From: Acidimicrobiaceae bacterium
Lineage (GTDB): Bacteria > Actinomycetota > Acidimicrobiia > Acidimicrobiales > Bog-793
Assembly: GCA_025463965.1 (NCBI GenBank)
Contig: JAODBN010000308.1
Coordinates: forward strand, 1 to 13,923
Length of the DNA stretch: 13,923 bases
Reading direction: 5' to 3'
The notes beneath the pieces were generated by a model. The model saw nothing but the letters and a program-made list of their open reading frames with translations. It was not told where the DNA came from and ran no database searches. Position numbers and translations under genes: made by a program. Positions within the stretch are counted from its first letter, which is position 1, and every line of letters begins with the position of its first letter. Below are positions 12,944 to 13,923 of this stretch, piece by piece.

Positions 12944-13422
12944 CCCCTGCCGATCAGGCGGTCGTCCACCGAGAGGTCGTCGTCAACGCGCCAATCGACA
13001 ACGCGTTTGCGACGTTCGTGGAGCGGTTCGGTGATTTCAAACCGAAGGAGCACAACCTCCTCGGCGCGCCTATCACCGGCACCACGTTCGAACCGCAGGT
13101 CGGTGGGCACATCTTCGACCGCGCCGAGGACGGGAGCGAATGCCACTGGGCTCGGGTTCTGGTCTACGACCCACCCGACCGGGTCGTGTTCAGCTGGGAC
13201 ATCAGCCCGCTCTGGCAGCTCGAAAGCGATACCAGCCATGCCAGCGAGGTCGAGGTCCGATTTGTCGCGGAATCGCCCGACCGGACGCGCCTCGTTCTCG
13301 AGCACCGCAACATCGATCGTCACGGACCGGGTTGGGAGGGCATCCGCGAGGGCGTGGAGGGTGAGGCCGGCTGGCCGTTGTATCTGGCTCGGTACGCGGC
13401 CCTCTTGAGCGGGGTCGGCTGA
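12940..13422 (+). CDS. SRPBCC (AHSA1-like) protein
   Basis: The 160-residue protein reads VHREVVVNAPIDNAFATFVE, then FGDFKPKEHNLLGAPITGTT and FEPQVGGHIFDRAEDGSE, and continues with CHWARVLVYDPPDRVVFSWD and RLVLEHRNIDRHGPGWEGIR, the pattern of SRPBCC proteins encoded after ArsR in many actinobacteria. The fold provides a hydrophobic ligand cavity; no reaction can be assigned. AAGGAGG (12929-12935) lies 4 bases before the ATG, and the start overlaps the ArsR stop, so expression is coupled to the repressor. Its own stop is directly followed by the ATG of a second SRPBCC gene. Confidence 0.93.
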   Translation: MTPADQAVVHREVVVNAPIDNAFATFVERFGDFKPKEHNLLGAPITGTTFEPQVGGHIFDRAEDGSECHWARVLVYDPPDRVVFSWDISPLWQLESDTSHASEVEVRFVAESPDRTRLVLEHRNIDRHGPGWEGIREGVEGEAGWPLYLARYAALLSGVG

Positions 13423-13866
13423 ATGGCGCTGATCACGACAACCATCGAGGTCGACCGGCCCGCCGAGGTGGTGTTCGCCTACGCCACAGACCCGTCACGG
13501 TTCTCCGAGTGGCAGAAGGGAGTGGTTGACGGCGCGATGGACCCGCCGGGGGCTCCCAGGGTCGGCGACCGGTGCCTGACGACCCGGCGCATCGGGCTCT
13601 CCAACCGGGTGGTCACGGCCAAGCTCGTCCGCGTGGACCCGCCGAACACGTGGGCCGTGCGAGGAGTGGACGGACCCATTCGCGCTGGCGTCGATGTCGC
13701 GGTCGAAGCGCTCTCGGCCACGAGGGTTCGCCTGACGATCTCCGTCGACTTTAAGGGCCACGGCATCGGTCGTCTTCTCGTTCCCTTGATCGTCGAGCGG
13801 GAGGCCCGCAAGGAGATGCCAGCCAATCTGGCGGCGCTGAAGCAGCGAGTCGAAGCCGCTCCCTAA
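13423..13866 (+). CDS. SRPBCC protein, polyketide cyclase/dehydrase type
   Basis: The 147-residue protein begins ALITTTIEVDRPAEVVFAYA and continues with TDPSRFSEWQKGVVDGAMDP, GAPRVGDRCLTTRRIGLSNR and FKGHGIGRLLVPLIVEREAR, ending with a helix KEMPANLAALKQRVEAA. This is the standard polyketide_cyc2-type lipid or small-molecule binding fold, distinct from the AHSA1-like protein before it. The ATG follows the previous TGA with no gap, so it is the third gene of the ArsR operon. No ribosome-binding site is seen, which points to translation by coupling. Catalytic activity is uncertain; many relatives only bind ligands. The 57 bases after it show no gene. Confidence 0.9.
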   Translation: MALITTTIEVDRPAEVVFAYATDPSRFSEWQKGVVDGAMDPPGAPRVGDRCLTTRRIGLSNRVVTAKLVRVDPPNTWAVRGVDGPIRAGVDVAVEALSATRVRLTISVDFKGHGIGRLLVPLIVEREARKEMPANLAALKQRVEAAP

Positions 13867-13923
13867 GAACCGAGTTCGACCTCTAGGGCGGCGACATCTC
13901 AAGTCAGACGAACATCGAGATCG

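Overview
The window is high-GC DNA with GTG and TTG starts, tightly overlapping genes, and several promoters whose -10 box lies 7-8 bases before the start codon. This, with the gene content, points to a member of the Actinomycetota; an Acidimicrobiia-like soil lineage is my guess, made only from the feel of the proteins. No tRNA, rRNA, CRISPR array, insertion sequence or integrase is visible.

Bases 1-4210 (+) hold a urease operon in the order ureA (last 10 codons only), ureB, ureC, ureF, ureG, ureD, with overlaps at most junctions. All UreC nickel and active-site residues I looked for are present. There is no ureE, and UreG has a histidine-rich N-terminus. Bases 4350-6700 are a phosphate block: a PhoU-DUF47 fusion protein (+) that converges, 11 bases apart, on a Pit-type phosphate permease (-).

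Bases 6854-10426 hold regulators and small barrel-fold proteins. A YCII/DGPF protein and an ECF42-like sigma factor (+) sit behind what looks like an ECF42-type promoter. Facing them is an ArsR - SRPBCC - VOC operon (-) with a 16-bp perfect palindrome over the ArsR start codon, preceded by a second VOC gene (-). A similar module, ArsR - SRPBCC - SRPBCC (+) with its own inverted-repeat operator, closes the window at 12583-13866. I infer that these modules sense small molecules and bind or process them. No substrate can be read from the sequence.

Bases 10427-12572 are a looser, partly decayed stretch (-): a universal stress protein, the C-terminal stub of a cyclopropane-fatty-acid-synthase-like methyltransferase, a third VOC gene with a probable frameshift at its end and no good start, and an orphan LuxR-type helix-turn-helix cut from a response regulator. 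This looks like a gene graveyard between two intact modules. The best candidate for a little-described system is the set YCII + ECF42 sigma + ArsR + SRPBCC + VOC, together with the separate PhoU-DUF47 fusion.
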